IMG/VR virus record: IMGVR_UViG_3300008266_000308
Coordinates: 1-30,711 of that record
Reading direction: 5' to 3' (one strand)
Length of the DNA stretch: 30,711 nucleotides
Origin: a virus
Below are positions 19,700 to 26,808 of this stretch, piece by piece (positions within the stretch are counted from its first letter, which is position 1; each line of letters begins with the position of its first letter). A program made the position numbers and the translations under genes. Under the pieces are notes generated by a model. It did not search any database. It had not been told where the DNA came from and saw nothing but the letters and a program-made list of their open reading frames with translations.

Positions 19700-20518
19700 T
19701 TGGCCGTACATAAGTGGAATAAAAGCCTTGAGCATTTGAATCAAGGTCCTGCACGGATAACACTTAATGGCAAACGTCATTATGTCACACCTTTACCGAC
19801 GGGTCCTGCTCCGTCAGTAACTACCATTATTTCGGAAACTGCATCGGAAGCCAACAAGAAAAAGTTGGAGATGTGGTCCAAGGCGAATCCAGGGGTGAAG
19901 GAGCAGGCGGCGGAGAGGGGTACTGCAATCCACTATGGGATGGAACAGTACCTGAAAGGGAATAAGAATCCTGAAATCAAAGAAGAATATGCGGACTTTT
20001 GGGCGGGTATGCCGTCAATTCTGGATCAGTTCCAGGAAATTCTTTGGGCTGAATCCCCTGTACTGGACAAATTTAATTTTACTGTTGGTGCTGATGACGT
20101 GGCTCGCGTGTGGGGTTGCGATTCCGCAGGCCGTGCTTGGGCTGGGGCTCCTGACATTATTGGTGTGGCTAATGATAAATTGACGCTTGCTGATTTGAAA
20201 ACAAGTGTTAAGCCTTATAGCAGAAAATGGCCCAGCCATCTAGAGAAAGGTTCTCCTGAATGGAGAGACCTGTTGGGTGGGCATATGAAATTTAAAAAAA
20301 CTTGCAAGCAGTTGGCTGCGTACGATCTGGCAATTGAACAGACGCTTGGAATGAAAGTTCAACAAGCGGCAATCCTTGTATCAACGCCAGTTCGTACACA
20401 GGTATTTAAAATTTCCCGGAGGTTTTTAGATAGCCTCCAGGAAGATTGGTTGAAAGTCGTGGCTGAATACTACAGCCAGGTTGAGGAGTCTGGTCAGTAC
20501 GACCCAGACCTTATTTAG
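19700..20518 (+). CDS. RecB-like PD-(D/E)XK nuclease, 272 aa
   Basis: Motifs of the RecB/Cas4/lambda-exonuclease superfamily appear in order: RGTAIHYGMEQYL (about 73-85), GAPDIIGV (with the metal-binding Asp), LTLADLKTS (the DxK core) and CKQLAAYDLAIEQ (the QxxxY motif). Such enzymes resect double-stranded ends for single-strand annealing or degrade host DNA. There is no ATG near the N-terminus. TTG 19700 is the only ordinary start after an in-frame stop at 19667, and it gives a natural N-terminus leading to VTTIISET. The 3' end overlaps the convergent Lys/Ala-rich gene by 8 bases. A recombination exonuclease role is the best guess. Confidence 0.8.
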   Translation: MAVHKWNKSLEHLNQGPARITLNGKRHYVTPLPTGPAPSVTTIISETASEANKKKLEMWSKANPGVKEQAAERGTAIHYGMEQYLKGNKNPEIKEEYADFWAGMPSILDQFQEILWAESPVLDKFNFTVGADDVARVWGCDSAGRAWAGAPDIIGVANDKLTLADLKTSVKPYSRKWPSHLEKGSPEWRDLLGGHMKFKKTCKQLAAYDLAIEQTLGMKVQQAAILVSTPVRTQVFKISRRFLDSLQEDWLKVVAEYYSQVEESGQYDPDLI

Positions 20519-20750
20519 CAGGACGGCGAGCGCGACCAGCGGCAGACTTAGCGGTACCGGTGGCTTTAGAGCCTTTGGCTACGGGACGAGCTTTTTCTTT
20601 TGCAGCTTTACGTTCGGTGGCGCGAGCTTTGTTTGCTTCAACGCGAGCCTTGGCGGCTGCTTTGTTTTCAGCGGCACGAGCTTGGCCTGCTGCACGTTGT
20701 TGCTGACCACGCTCGGAGCCTTTGCCTGCGTACTTACCGGCTAATTCCAT
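20511..20750 (-). CDS. Lys/Ala/Arg-rich histone H1-like protein, 79 aa
   Basis: A low-complexity, very basic protein starting MELAGKYAGKGSERGQQQRA. It contains AENKAAAKARVEANKARAT and repeated KA/KAR blocks up to GRARRPAK, with almost no hydrophobic core, resembling the C-terminal tail of histone H1-like or HctB-like proteins. Proteins of this type neutralise and compact DNA or tether replication proteins. It overlaps the nuclease stop by 8 bases in convergent orientation. Composition, not homology, is the basis, so function is tentative. The plus-strand ORF over it is a shadow. Confidence 0.65.
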   Translation of the reverse strand: MELAGKYAGKGSERGQQQRAAGQARAAENKAAAKARVEANKARATERKAAKEKARPVAKGSKATGTAKSAAGRARRPAK

Positions 20751-20793
20751 GACAGTTTTAATAGCTTAGATTAATTTTAGCTTTAATTTACTT

Positions 20794-21075
20794 ATGTATA
20801 AAACCGTTTTAATTCAGTTCTTTCACGACTTAATTAAAGCTTTAAAGGCATTTTGGTTTCAGTGTTTAACCAGGGCTCGGTTTGATTTAATTGAGATTGA
20901 GAATAAGATTGAAGCTGAGGCTGAGCGGCAGGAACGCTTTAAACCTGTCTACCAAGAGAAGGAAATCAATGACGAACTACAAACAGGAAAATCCAGAAAA
21001 CTTGGGGGAGAGATGCGACTTGCAGCCAAGTGGGTCATTGAAGCTGAGGAAAAGTTGGGAGGAGATAAGCCCTGA
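20794..21075 (+). CDS. Hypothetical protein with N-terminal amphipathic helix, 93 aa
   Basis: Starts MYKTVLIQFFHDLIKALKAF with a hydrophobic/aromatic N-terminal helix. A long charged helix (LIEIENKIEAEAERQERFK) and a basic C-terminus follow. There is no clear membrane span of full length. It opens a plus-strand run leading to the primase-helicase. The 3' third overlaps the next frame by over 100 bases, so one of the two starts may be wrong. The AT-rich gap upstream (20751-20793) may hold divergent promoters. Confidence 0.55.
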   Translation: MYKTVLIQFFHDLIKALKAFWFQCLTRARFDLIEIENKIEAEAERQERFKPVYQEKEINDELQTGKSRKLGGEMRLAAKWVIEAEEKLGGDKP

Positions 21076-21211
21076 GGAAAGATTTAAAAGACTTGCTTGG
21101 TCAACTGCTGCAAGTTGTGCGTTGGAGTCTGGCGATGACGTTGTCAAAATTTATAACAAAATGATGGAGCGTTATTTTTTAAATGAAGATGAGTCTCATA
21201 AGACTTGCTGA
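20969..21211 (+). CDS. Hypothetical protein, 80 aa
   Basis: ATG 20969 gives a product starting MTNYKQENPENLGERCDLQP. The convincing coding part is the second half (SPEERFKRLAWSTAASCALE, then DDVVKIYNKMMERYF), a compact helical unit lying downstream of the previous stop. The N-terminal 35 residues overlap the 93-aa gene in another frame, so the true start could be later with a non-ATG codon. No family recognised. Confidence 0.5.
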   Translation: MTNYKQENPENLGERCDLQPSGSLKLRKSWEEISPEERFKRLAWSTAASCALESGDDVVKIYNKMMERYFLNEDESHKTC

Positions 21212-21282
21212 TCTACAGAAAGAGATAACGGTTCTTTTGGATTGGTGACCGTAGGATAAGAAAACATCAAACCGAAGCTCCC

Positions 21283-21468
21283 ATGGAAATCCATATTTCC
21301 TCTGGGGAGTGGGCTAATAGTCTCATGAGTCGCATGAATAATGCGGCGGATGGGGACTTATTTTGTCTGCCCACCCCTATCCATGAACATATTTTCTGGA
21401 TTGTAAAAAACGCTTCGTTCCCTGAGCGGCAGTTTAAAGTAGAAGTCAAGGAGTCCCAGCTGGCATGA
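21283..21468 (+). CDS. Hypothetical protein, 61 aa, coupled to the primase-helicase
   Basis: Starts MEIHISSGEWANSLMSRMNN and ends with the stop overlapping the ATG of the primase-helicase (ATGA), which supports both starts. It contains LFCLPTPIHEHIFWIVKNAS and a charged end. A minus-strand ORF over the same bases is judged a shadow because of this coupling. The gap before it (21212-21282) shows no other gene. Function unknown. Confidence 0.65.
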   Translation: MEIHISSGEWANSLMSRMNNAADGDLFCLPTPIHEHIFWIVKNASFPERQFKVEVKESQLA

Positions 21469-24116
21469 CAAGTCGGAATCAATTAGCTCTTCAGCCGGGT
21501 GAGATTCGGCTCGACTACCTTTCAGTTGACTGGCCCCTTACTCCTCTCGGTGGCAACAAGGATCCTTATGTTCCAGGCTGGCAAGGCAAACCGTTTAGCG
21601 TTCGCGAGATCGAGGAAGAAATTGCGGGCGGATCCTGTAAAGCTGTTGGCCTTATTGGTGGGCCTGTCTTCAATTTCCCTTATGGTTTGGTCTGGGTCGA
21701 TGTTGATGGCCCTACCGTGTATGACCTCATCGAGTCACTCGCTGGAGTTGAATTCGATAAAGCCTTGCCCGAAACGCTGACGATTAAAAGCGGTAAGGAG
21801 GGAAGAGAAAGGAAACTTTACAAATTAAACCGGGATAACCACAAGCATTTTGCTCGGAACAAATACACCTGGCATGCGGAAGGGGATAAAGAAAAACTGG
21901 AGATTCTTTGGAAGCGTCACCAGGGTGTGTTAATGGGTTTGCATCCGGAAACGGATGGGTACTTTACGGCAGAAGGTCAGGGGTTTGAGTGGATTGACGA
22001 GCTGCCTGAGTTTCCTGAATGGCTGCTGAATGCCATCATTAATAAAAATGTTAAGCAGGGGATTCCCTCCAGGGAAACCACTAGGATCGTCGGCCCGACT
22101 TTTGTTGTGCAGTCAGAGGTTTCGCTTGAGCGGGACATGAAACTGGCTGAGGAAGCTACTTGGTCCTTGCCCCCAGAGGCAGCCGACGACTATGACATTT
22201 GGATCACGGTTGGGCAGGCGCTTCATTCCTTGGATGAATCGTTGCTTGAAGTGTGGGAAGAATGGTCCAAGCAGTCGGAAAAGTATCGGGACGGTGAGTG
22301 TCAGCGGCGGTGGCGTTCCTTCAGTAAAGGTGGTGGAAGGGGCATGGGCTCCCTCATTCACATTGCTCAGGAGAATGGCTGGCGTCCGTCGCAGGACTAC
22401 CGTGCATTAAACGTTGATGATGAGACATTAGAGCGGGCGGCTCAACTACAGGCTCAACTTGAAGAGGAAATGGAAATGCCTTCGACCCAAACATTGGAAC
22501 CCATTGGTCAGATTGCTGAGAATATGTGGACGCAGCAAAGCAAACCTGCGGCAAAGCAACGGCAAAAGCAGAAAGGAGAAGAAAAAGACTTCCAGCCGCG
22601 TAATGCTTCATCTGATTTGGTGACGGATACATTGCTTGGTATGTACCAAGGGAACTTACTGTACAGCATTCGGCACGGTCAGTTTTTTATGTATGAGCAT
22701 GAGGCTCGTGGCCTTTGGTCTCCGTTGACAAAAGTTGAGATTGTAGGTGATATTCGCGCCAAGTTGTCTACGATGCGCGGACGTATGTTAACGGGTTTCA
22801 CCACCAAGTTGATCAATGACGTACACGATCAGCTTCAGTCGACACTTCACTTTAAGGAGTGGTATGAAGGCAATCAATTCCTGCTGTTTACCAATGGGGT
22901 GTTAGATGTAGAGACGCGGGAATTGCTTCCTTTCAAGCGGGACTTTTACTTGGTGCAGCAGATGCCGTACCCATATGATCCGTCTGCAACTTGTGAGGAA
23001 ATTGTTAAATGGCTGAAGCACGTTCAGCGTGATAGCTGGGAACGTACTCAGGTCTTGAGGGCTTGGTTGCGGGCAACACTACTGAGTCGTTACGACATGC
23101 AGAAGTTTGTTGAGATTGTGGGCCCAGGAAAATCTGGTAAGTCGACCTATGCAAACCTTGCCGTTGCATTGGTTGGCAAAAGGAATGTGTACTCAACTGA
23201 CTTTGAGAACCTGGAGAAGAACCGGTTTGAAGCAGCTGGTTACATGGGTAAAAAACTTCTGTTGTTCCAGGATGCTGATCGGTGGGGCGGATCTGTTTCT
23301 CGGCTGAAGGCTATTACCGGCAACGACTGGATTCGGAGTGAACGTAAGTATCAGAATGAGAATCAGGAGCCATTTCAGTTCAAGGGTGTGGTAATCATTA
23401 CGGCTAACGAAGCCATTCAATCGACTGACTATACGTCTGGTTTGGCACGTCGTCGTCTGACCATTCCTTTTGATCGCCCGTTCACGGGTGGTCCTAATGA
23501 ACAAAAAGAATTGATTAAGTTCAATTCAAAGGGTGAACCGCAGGGTGAGTTTGCGCCTTTGCTCCCAGGGCTGGTGAACTGGTTACTGGATATGCCTGAG
23601 GAGGAAATGCGCTCCTACCTGATGGAGACCGAGAAGAGGGTGTCGTTCTTTAAGAAGTACACCAAGGTCCAGAACCTTAGGTCTAATCCGTTGCTGGACT
23701 GGATGGATCACAAAACTATCTTTGATCCAGGCGTGATGTCGGCCATTGGCTTTACCAAGTTTGCGCCCTCCGGCTCATCCAACGTTTATGCCGAAAGCAA
23801 TGTTTGGCTGTATGCAAGTTATGCGGAGTTCTGTCGTGAATGTAATGTCGGCATCATGTCGAGGAATCGATTTGAACCCCTGCTCCTGGACATCTGCACC
23901 AACCAGTTGGGGATGAAGGTCTATTCCAAGCGGACTACGCGTGGACTTAAGGTCTTTAACATTGCCGTTCGCGCATCCAGTCCTAAGTACGAAAACTATC
24001 CCAGCCTTGTAGAAGTTGCGTCTAACAAAGAAGAGTACAAGGATTTTTATGGGGCTGAGCTAATAGCGGATCCTAATGCGAGAATGGAAGATGATTTAAA
24101 AGAAGGGAATGAGTAA
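21465..24116 (+). CDS. Prim-Pol / SF3 primase-helicase, 883 aa
   Basis: A multi-domain replication protein. Residues about 20-190 form a bifunctional Prim-Pol-like domain with the DxD motif in GLVWVDVDGP (D79, D81). A PriCT-2-like domain follows (YDIWITVGQALHSLDESLLE to GSLIHIAQENGW, 243-306), then a charged linker (330-380), and a D5-N-like region up to about 540. The SF3 helicase has Walker A GPGKSGKST (553-561), Walker B LLLFQDADR (598-606), a sensor in VVIITANEA (N648) and arginines ARRRL (661-665). It should unwind and prime the template for the PolA enzyme. This replaces the T7-type TOPRIM primase-DnaB helicase usual with T7-like polymerases. All core residues look intact. Confidence 0.9.
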   Translation: MTSRNQLALQPGEIRLDYLSVDWPLTPLGGNKDPYVPGWQGKPFSVREIEEEIAGGSCKAVGLIGGPVFNFPYGLVWVDVDGPTVYDLIESLAGVEFDKALPETLTIKSGKEGRERKLYKLNRDNHKHFARNKYTWHAEGDKEKLEILWKRHQGVLMGLHPETDGYFTAEGQGFEWIDELPEFPEWLLNAIINKNVKQGIPSRETTRIVGPTFVVQSEVSLERDMKLAEEATWSLPPEAADDYDIWITVGQALHSLDESLLEVWEEWSKQSEKYRDGECQRRWRSFSKGGGRGMGSLIHIAQENGWRPSQDYRALNVDDETLERAAQLQAQLEEEMEMPSTQTLEPIGQIAENMWTQQSKPAAKQRQKQKGEEKDFQPRNASSDLVTDTLLGMYQGNLLYSIRHGQFFMYEHEARGLWSPLTKVEIVGDIRAKLSTMRGRMLTGFTTKLINDVHDQLQSTLHFKEWYEGNQFLLFTNGVLDVETRELLPFKRDFYLVQQMPYPYDPSATCEEIVKWLKHVQRDSWERTQVLRAWLRATLLSRYDMQKFVEIVGPGKSGKSTYANLAVALVGKRNVYSTDFENLEKNRFEAAGYMGKKLLLFQDADRWGGSVSRLKAITGNDWIRSERKYQNENQEPFQFKGVVIITANEAIQSTDYTSGLARRRLTIPFDRPFTGGPNEQKELIKFNSKGEPQGEFAPLLPGLVNWLLDMPEEEMRSYLMETEKRVSFFKKYTKVQNLRSNPLLDWMDHKTIFDPGVMSAIGFTKFAPSGSSNVYAESNVWLYASYAEFCRECNVGIMSRNRFEPLLLDICTNQLGMKVYSKRTTRGLKVFNIAVRASSPKYENYPSLVEVASNKEEYKDFYGAELIADPNARMEDDLKEGNE

Positions 24117-24459
24117 TGGTCGTCACCTGATTCTCGACCTGTATGGTTGCGACGAAAAGCTCCTTGATGATTATGAGGAGCTTCAACGACTTATGGAAGT
24201 TGCTCTCCAGATGTCAAACGCAACCATCCTCAGGATTATTGGGGAGAAATTTCAGCCGCAGGGTGTGACGTTGTTGGCGTTGCTGGCTGAATCGCATTGC
24301 TCTTTGCATTCCTGGCCTGAGTTGGGGTATGCGGCAATTGATTTATATACCTGCGGGGATACGACTAACTCGCATAAGGCTGCTGAGTTTTTAAAAAACA
24401 AACTTAAATCAACCAGTGCAAATGAAAAAGAACTTATTAGGTCTGTGACACCGGAGTAA
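24109..24459 (+). CDS. speD: S-adenosylmethionine decarboxylase proenzyme SpeD
   Basis: Prokaryotic class 1b AdoMet decarboxylase, a self-cleaving pyruvoyl enzyme that provides decarboxylated AdoMet for spermidine synthesis. The hallmark LAESHCSLHSWPELGYAAID spans residues 59-78, followed by LYTCGD. S62 is the expected cleavage/pyruvoyl residue, H67 the processing residue and C82 the proton donor. Their spacing matches T. maritima S63, H68 and C83. At 116 aa it is of normal bacterial size. The ATG overlaps the primase-helicase stop by 8 bases. Known as an auxiliary metabolic gene in marine cyanophages; polyamines may support DNA packaging or host physiology. No spermidine synthase is seen in the window. 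Confidence 0.93.
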   Translation: MSNGRHLILDLYGCDEKLLDDYEELQRLMEVALQMSNATILRIIGEKFQPQGVTLLALLAESHCSLHSWPELGYAAIDLYTCGDTTNSHKAAEFLKNKLKSTSANEKELIRSVTPE

Positions 24460-24517
24460 TTTTCATAACACAAAGAGTAAGCAATAGGTTATATTTCGTA
24501 AAGAATTTACTATCTGA

Positions 24518-25774
24518 ATGACAAAGCAGAAACTTCTCTGGGTGGGTGACATTATCGCTCGCACTGGTTTTAGCCGCGTGACGGAAAATGTTCTTGCACG
24601 GATTAAAGATAAGTATGAGGTAGTGGTACTTGGGTGTAACTACCACGGGGATCCGGATCCTTTGCAGGATGATTACCGTATTTACCCAGCCACTAACCGT
24701 TTCCAGACGGCGCCTTTTGCTGAGGACCGCATCAGGGAAGTTGTTGAGCGTGAGACGCCAGATATTATTTTCACCATTAATGACATGTGGATCATTAATG
24801 AACAGTACCGGCGCATTCAGGATTACCACCAGCAAAAGAAATTTAAGTTTGTGGGGTACTCCCCCATGGATAGCTATGCCTGGACTGGTTGCTTAGCTGA
24901 TACAGCTAACGAGTGGGATGCGGTTGTTTCGTATACGGACTTTGGTGCACACGAATTTATTGCCGGTGGTATCCGTCGTCCTATTGATGTCATCCCTCAC
25001 GGTGTAACGAAGGGTCAGTTTTATCCCAAGGATAAGATCCAGAGCCGGAAGGAGCTTGGCCTGAGGGAAGATGCTTTTATTGTGCTGAATGCAAACCGTA
25101 ATCAATTCCGTAAGCGGATTGATATTACGATTGCTGCCTTTGCGGAATTTGCAAAGGATAAGCCGGAAGCGATGCTTTATCTGCACATGGGGATGAAGGA
25201 TCAAGGCTGGGATGTAATGCAGGTTTTCGCCAGGGAGATGGGGCGTAGGGGACTTGATCCGAACAACCGGATCATCATGACTGGTAATACGCACAACCCT
25301 CCGGCTGTGGAGGTGGAACTGCTTAATACCATCTACAACTGTGCCGACGTTGGGGTGAACACCTGTAAAGGTGAGGGTTGGGGACTTGTCAATTTTGAAC
25401 ACGCTGCCTGTGGCGTAGCACAGGTGGTGCCTGACCATACGTCCTGTAAGGAAATTTTTGAAGGGTACGGGAAGTTAATTCGTTGTGACCACGTCGATGT
25501 GGACATTAACTATTCCAGGGAGATGCCCTGCCCTTCCTACGAACACCTCGCTGAGATCCTCACTGAGCTTTACCAGGACCGTGAGGAGCTGCAGCGTACG
25601 GCTGATGCCTGCTACCGGCGGGTGACGGACGCACAGTTTGACTGGGACACGGTCGCTGCTCAGTTTGATGGGGTCTTCCAGGAGGTGTTGGTGAAGGCTG
25701 GGATCAAGGAGCCGGCTCGTACCAAGAGCAAGAAGAAGCGTAAGAAGGCGGATAAGGAGTTGGTTCCGGCCTAA
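24518..25774 (+). CDS. GT-B (GT4-like) glycosyltransferase, 418 aa
   Basis: Two Rossmann halves are recognisable: an N-terminal acceptor domain (LLWVGDIIARTGFSRVTENV) and a C-terminal nucleotide-sugar domain. The latter begins with VIPHGV and NANRNQFRKRIDITIAAFAE and ends with the GT4 signature GEGWGLVNFEHAACG, where acidic residues bind the donor sugar. An unusually basic tail (KSKKKRKKADK) is added at the C-terminus. There is no signal peptide; the tail may bind membrane phospholipid or nucleic acid. It lies downstream of speD after a 58-base gap and ends just before a terminator. A third glycosyltransferase of a different fold widens the glycan-modifying set; donor and acceptor unknown. 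Confidence 0.85.
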   Translation: MTKQKLLWVGDIIARTGFSRVTENVLARIKDKYEVVVLGCNYHGDPDPLQDDYRIYPATNRFQTAPFAEDRIREVVERETPDIIFTINDMWIINEQYRRIQDYHQQKKFKFVGYSPMDSYAWTGCLADTANEWDAVVSYTDFGAHEFIAGGIRRPIDVIPHGVTKGQFYPKDKIQSRKELGLREDAFIVLNANRNQFRKRIDITIAAFAEFAKDKPEAMLYLHMGMKDQGWDVMQVFAREMGRRGLDPNNRIIMTGNTHNPPAVEVELLNTIYNCADVGVNTCKGEGWGLVNFEHAACGVAQVVPDHTSCKEIFEGYGKLIRCDHVDVDINYSREMPCPSYEHLAEILTELYQDREELQRTADACYRRVTDAQFDWDTVAAQFDGVFQEVLVKAGIKEPARTKSKKKRKKADKELVPA

Positions 25775-25791
25775 TTTGGTAAGGAGAACGA

Positions 25792-25817
25792 GCCCCTGCC
25801 ATCGGCGGGGGTTTTTT
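25792..25817 (+). terminator. Rho-independent terminator
   Basis: CCCCTGCC (25793-25800) pairs with GGCGGGGG (25804-25811), with one G-U pair, around the loop ATC. A run of six T follows (25812-25817). It lies 18 bases after the GT4 gene stop and ends the primase-helicase/speD/GT transcript. Confidence 0.9.
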
Positions 25818-25828
25818 GTTGGGATGTT

Positions 25829-25865
25829 GTCTCAAGATGAGACTCATTTGTTGGTGCAGAGATTG
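25829..25865. repeat. Direct repeat copy 1 (37 bp) with internal palindrome
   Basis: This copy matches 25924-25960 at 33 of 37 positions; the shared core is TGTTGGTGCAGAGATTG. Its left end is the perfect palindrome GTCTCA-AGA-TGAGAC. Similarity continues for about 11 more bases with a 2-base gap. Start-to-start distance is 95 bp. Confidence 0.8.
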
Positions 25866-25923
25866 TGCAGAGTTTGAAGTGAGTCTTACGTGTATTGGAA
25901 TGAGATCCATTGGGAGGGAAGGC

Positions 25924-25960
25924 GTCTTAAGGTGAGACTCAAGTGTTGGTGCAGAGATTG
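25924..25960. repeat. Direct repeat copy 2 (37 bp)
   Basis: Second copy of the repeat at 25829-25865, differing at four positions; two of these weaken the palindrome (GTCTTA-AGG-TGAGAC). It runs directly into the 103-bp inverted-repeat element. The bases between the copies hold no ORF, but include another GAGTCTTAC variant at about 25881. Confidence 0.8.
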
Positions 25961-26063
25961 CAGACTTTGGGGTCTGTTTTCAAAACCCTCTCTAAGAAGG
26001 CGACATTTTTGGCAATTTTGTCGCCTTACTAGGGAAAGTTTTTAAAAATGACCCCAAAGTCTG
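25961..26063. repeat. 103-bp cruciform-like element with 14-bp perfect inverted repeats
   Basis: CAGACTTTGGGGTC (25961-25974) and GACCCCAAAGTCTG (26050-26063) are perfect inverted repeats. A second hairpin is nested inside: AAGGCGACA (25997-26005) with TGTCGCCTT (26019-26027), flanked by CCCT/AGGG that can also pair. AAAGTCTG is tandemly repeated at the right end (26056-26071). No coding potential and no obvious target-site duplication. Candidates are a replication origin, a miniature mobile element or a large RNA hairpin. Confidence 0.7.
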
Positions 26064-26103
26064 AAAGTCTGCACTTGCCCGTGCCAGGATTGACCCATGA
26101 TTA

Positions 26104-26808
26104 ATGCTGGTGGCGATGAAACCAAATCCCAAAACCCTGCTGCAGACAAGCTTTCGGCATGTAAATCTCATCGAGAGTCTCAATGAGGCACAACTTGCAG
26201 AACATGGGTACTACCAGGGGTATGCCTGCGCTCACGGTCATCTCATTCGAGACTCATCCCACCACTGGTGCTACGAATGCGCCAAGAAGATTCTGAGCAA
26301 CGTCTGTGGGTTCGACATCAACTACCTCCAGTTTGAGTACAAGACCAAATACCACAACCTTTGGAACATGGTGGAGATTGGTGAGCCGGACGAGTGCTGG
26401 TCGATTAAAAACAGTACGGGCAGCACTCCCAAAAGGGTCTGCATGCCCTCCTACAGGGCCTGGTACACCGGCAGGTTGTCCGACAACGTCAACGTCCACA
26501 AGGCGATTTACCAGTGCGCGTGGGGGGATGTGGGTGACCTGTCGGTGACGCGGTTGTGCGGGAACGGGGGGTGTGCCAACCCTCTACATATGGTCTCAAC
26601 TTGGAACCGGACCTACCCACCGTCCAAGGTGTATCCACTTGTTACAAAGTTTGATGCTGAGAAACTGATGCTGGCCGGTCGACGGATTCAGCAGAAGAAG
26701 TCCCTGGATGAAGTTGTGAAAAATGCTTACAAGATGCCCATAACAAATCCGCAATATGCTAAAGATGCCCCCGAGTACAATGAAGAAAACGATAATATCG
26801 ATATCTAA
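26104..26808 (+). CDS. His-Me-finger/HNH-like endonuclease-related protein, 234 aa
   Basis: The N-terminal zinc knuckle is ACAHGHLIRDSSHHWCYECA (C42/H46 with C56/C59). The C-terminal region VNVHKAIYQCAWGDVGD followed by RLCGNGGCANPLHMV resembles the zinc loop of His-Me-finger homing endonucleases (typically vHxCdnpxCvNPxHL). In those, a His precedes the first Cys; here that site is Arg150-Leu151-C152, so activity may be altered. C157 and H162 are kept. The middle of the gene (about 26300-26640) is markedly more GC-rich than its neighbours, suggesting separate origin. It sits beside a repeat-rich non-coding patch. ATG 26116 is an alternative start with GGTGG upstream. Confidence 0.65.
   Translation: MLVAMKPNPKTLLQTSFRHVNLIESLNEAQLAEHGYYQGYACAHGHLIRDSSHHWCYECAKKILSNVCGFDINYLQFEYKTKYHNLWNMVEIGEPDECWSIKNSTGSTPKRVCMPSYRAWYTGRLSDNVNVHKAIYQCAWGDVGDLSVTRLCGNGGCANPLHMVSTWNRTYPPSKVYPLVTKFDAEKLMLAGRRIQQKKSLDEVVKNAYKMPITNPQYAKDAPEYNEENDNIDI

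Noticed and set aside
20481-20744. 87-codon plus-strand ORF over the Lys/Ala-rich gene
   Set aside because: The Phe/Ser/Cys-rich translation is the usual mirror of a Lys/Ala-rich gene and overlaps the nuclease end.
24893-25438. 181-codon minus-strand ORF inside the GT4 glycosyltransferase gene
   Set aside because: It is fully antisense to a gene with clear GT4 motifs, and its product is low-order and has no recognisable domain; it is a shadow frame.
25829-25960. CRISPR-like pair of 37-bp repeats
   Set aside because: Only two imperfect copies, a 58-base interval, no further repeats and no cas genes.
25961-26063. Insertion sequence
   Set aside because: No transposase lies between the inverted repeats and no target duplication is visible; only a MITE-like or structural element remains possible.
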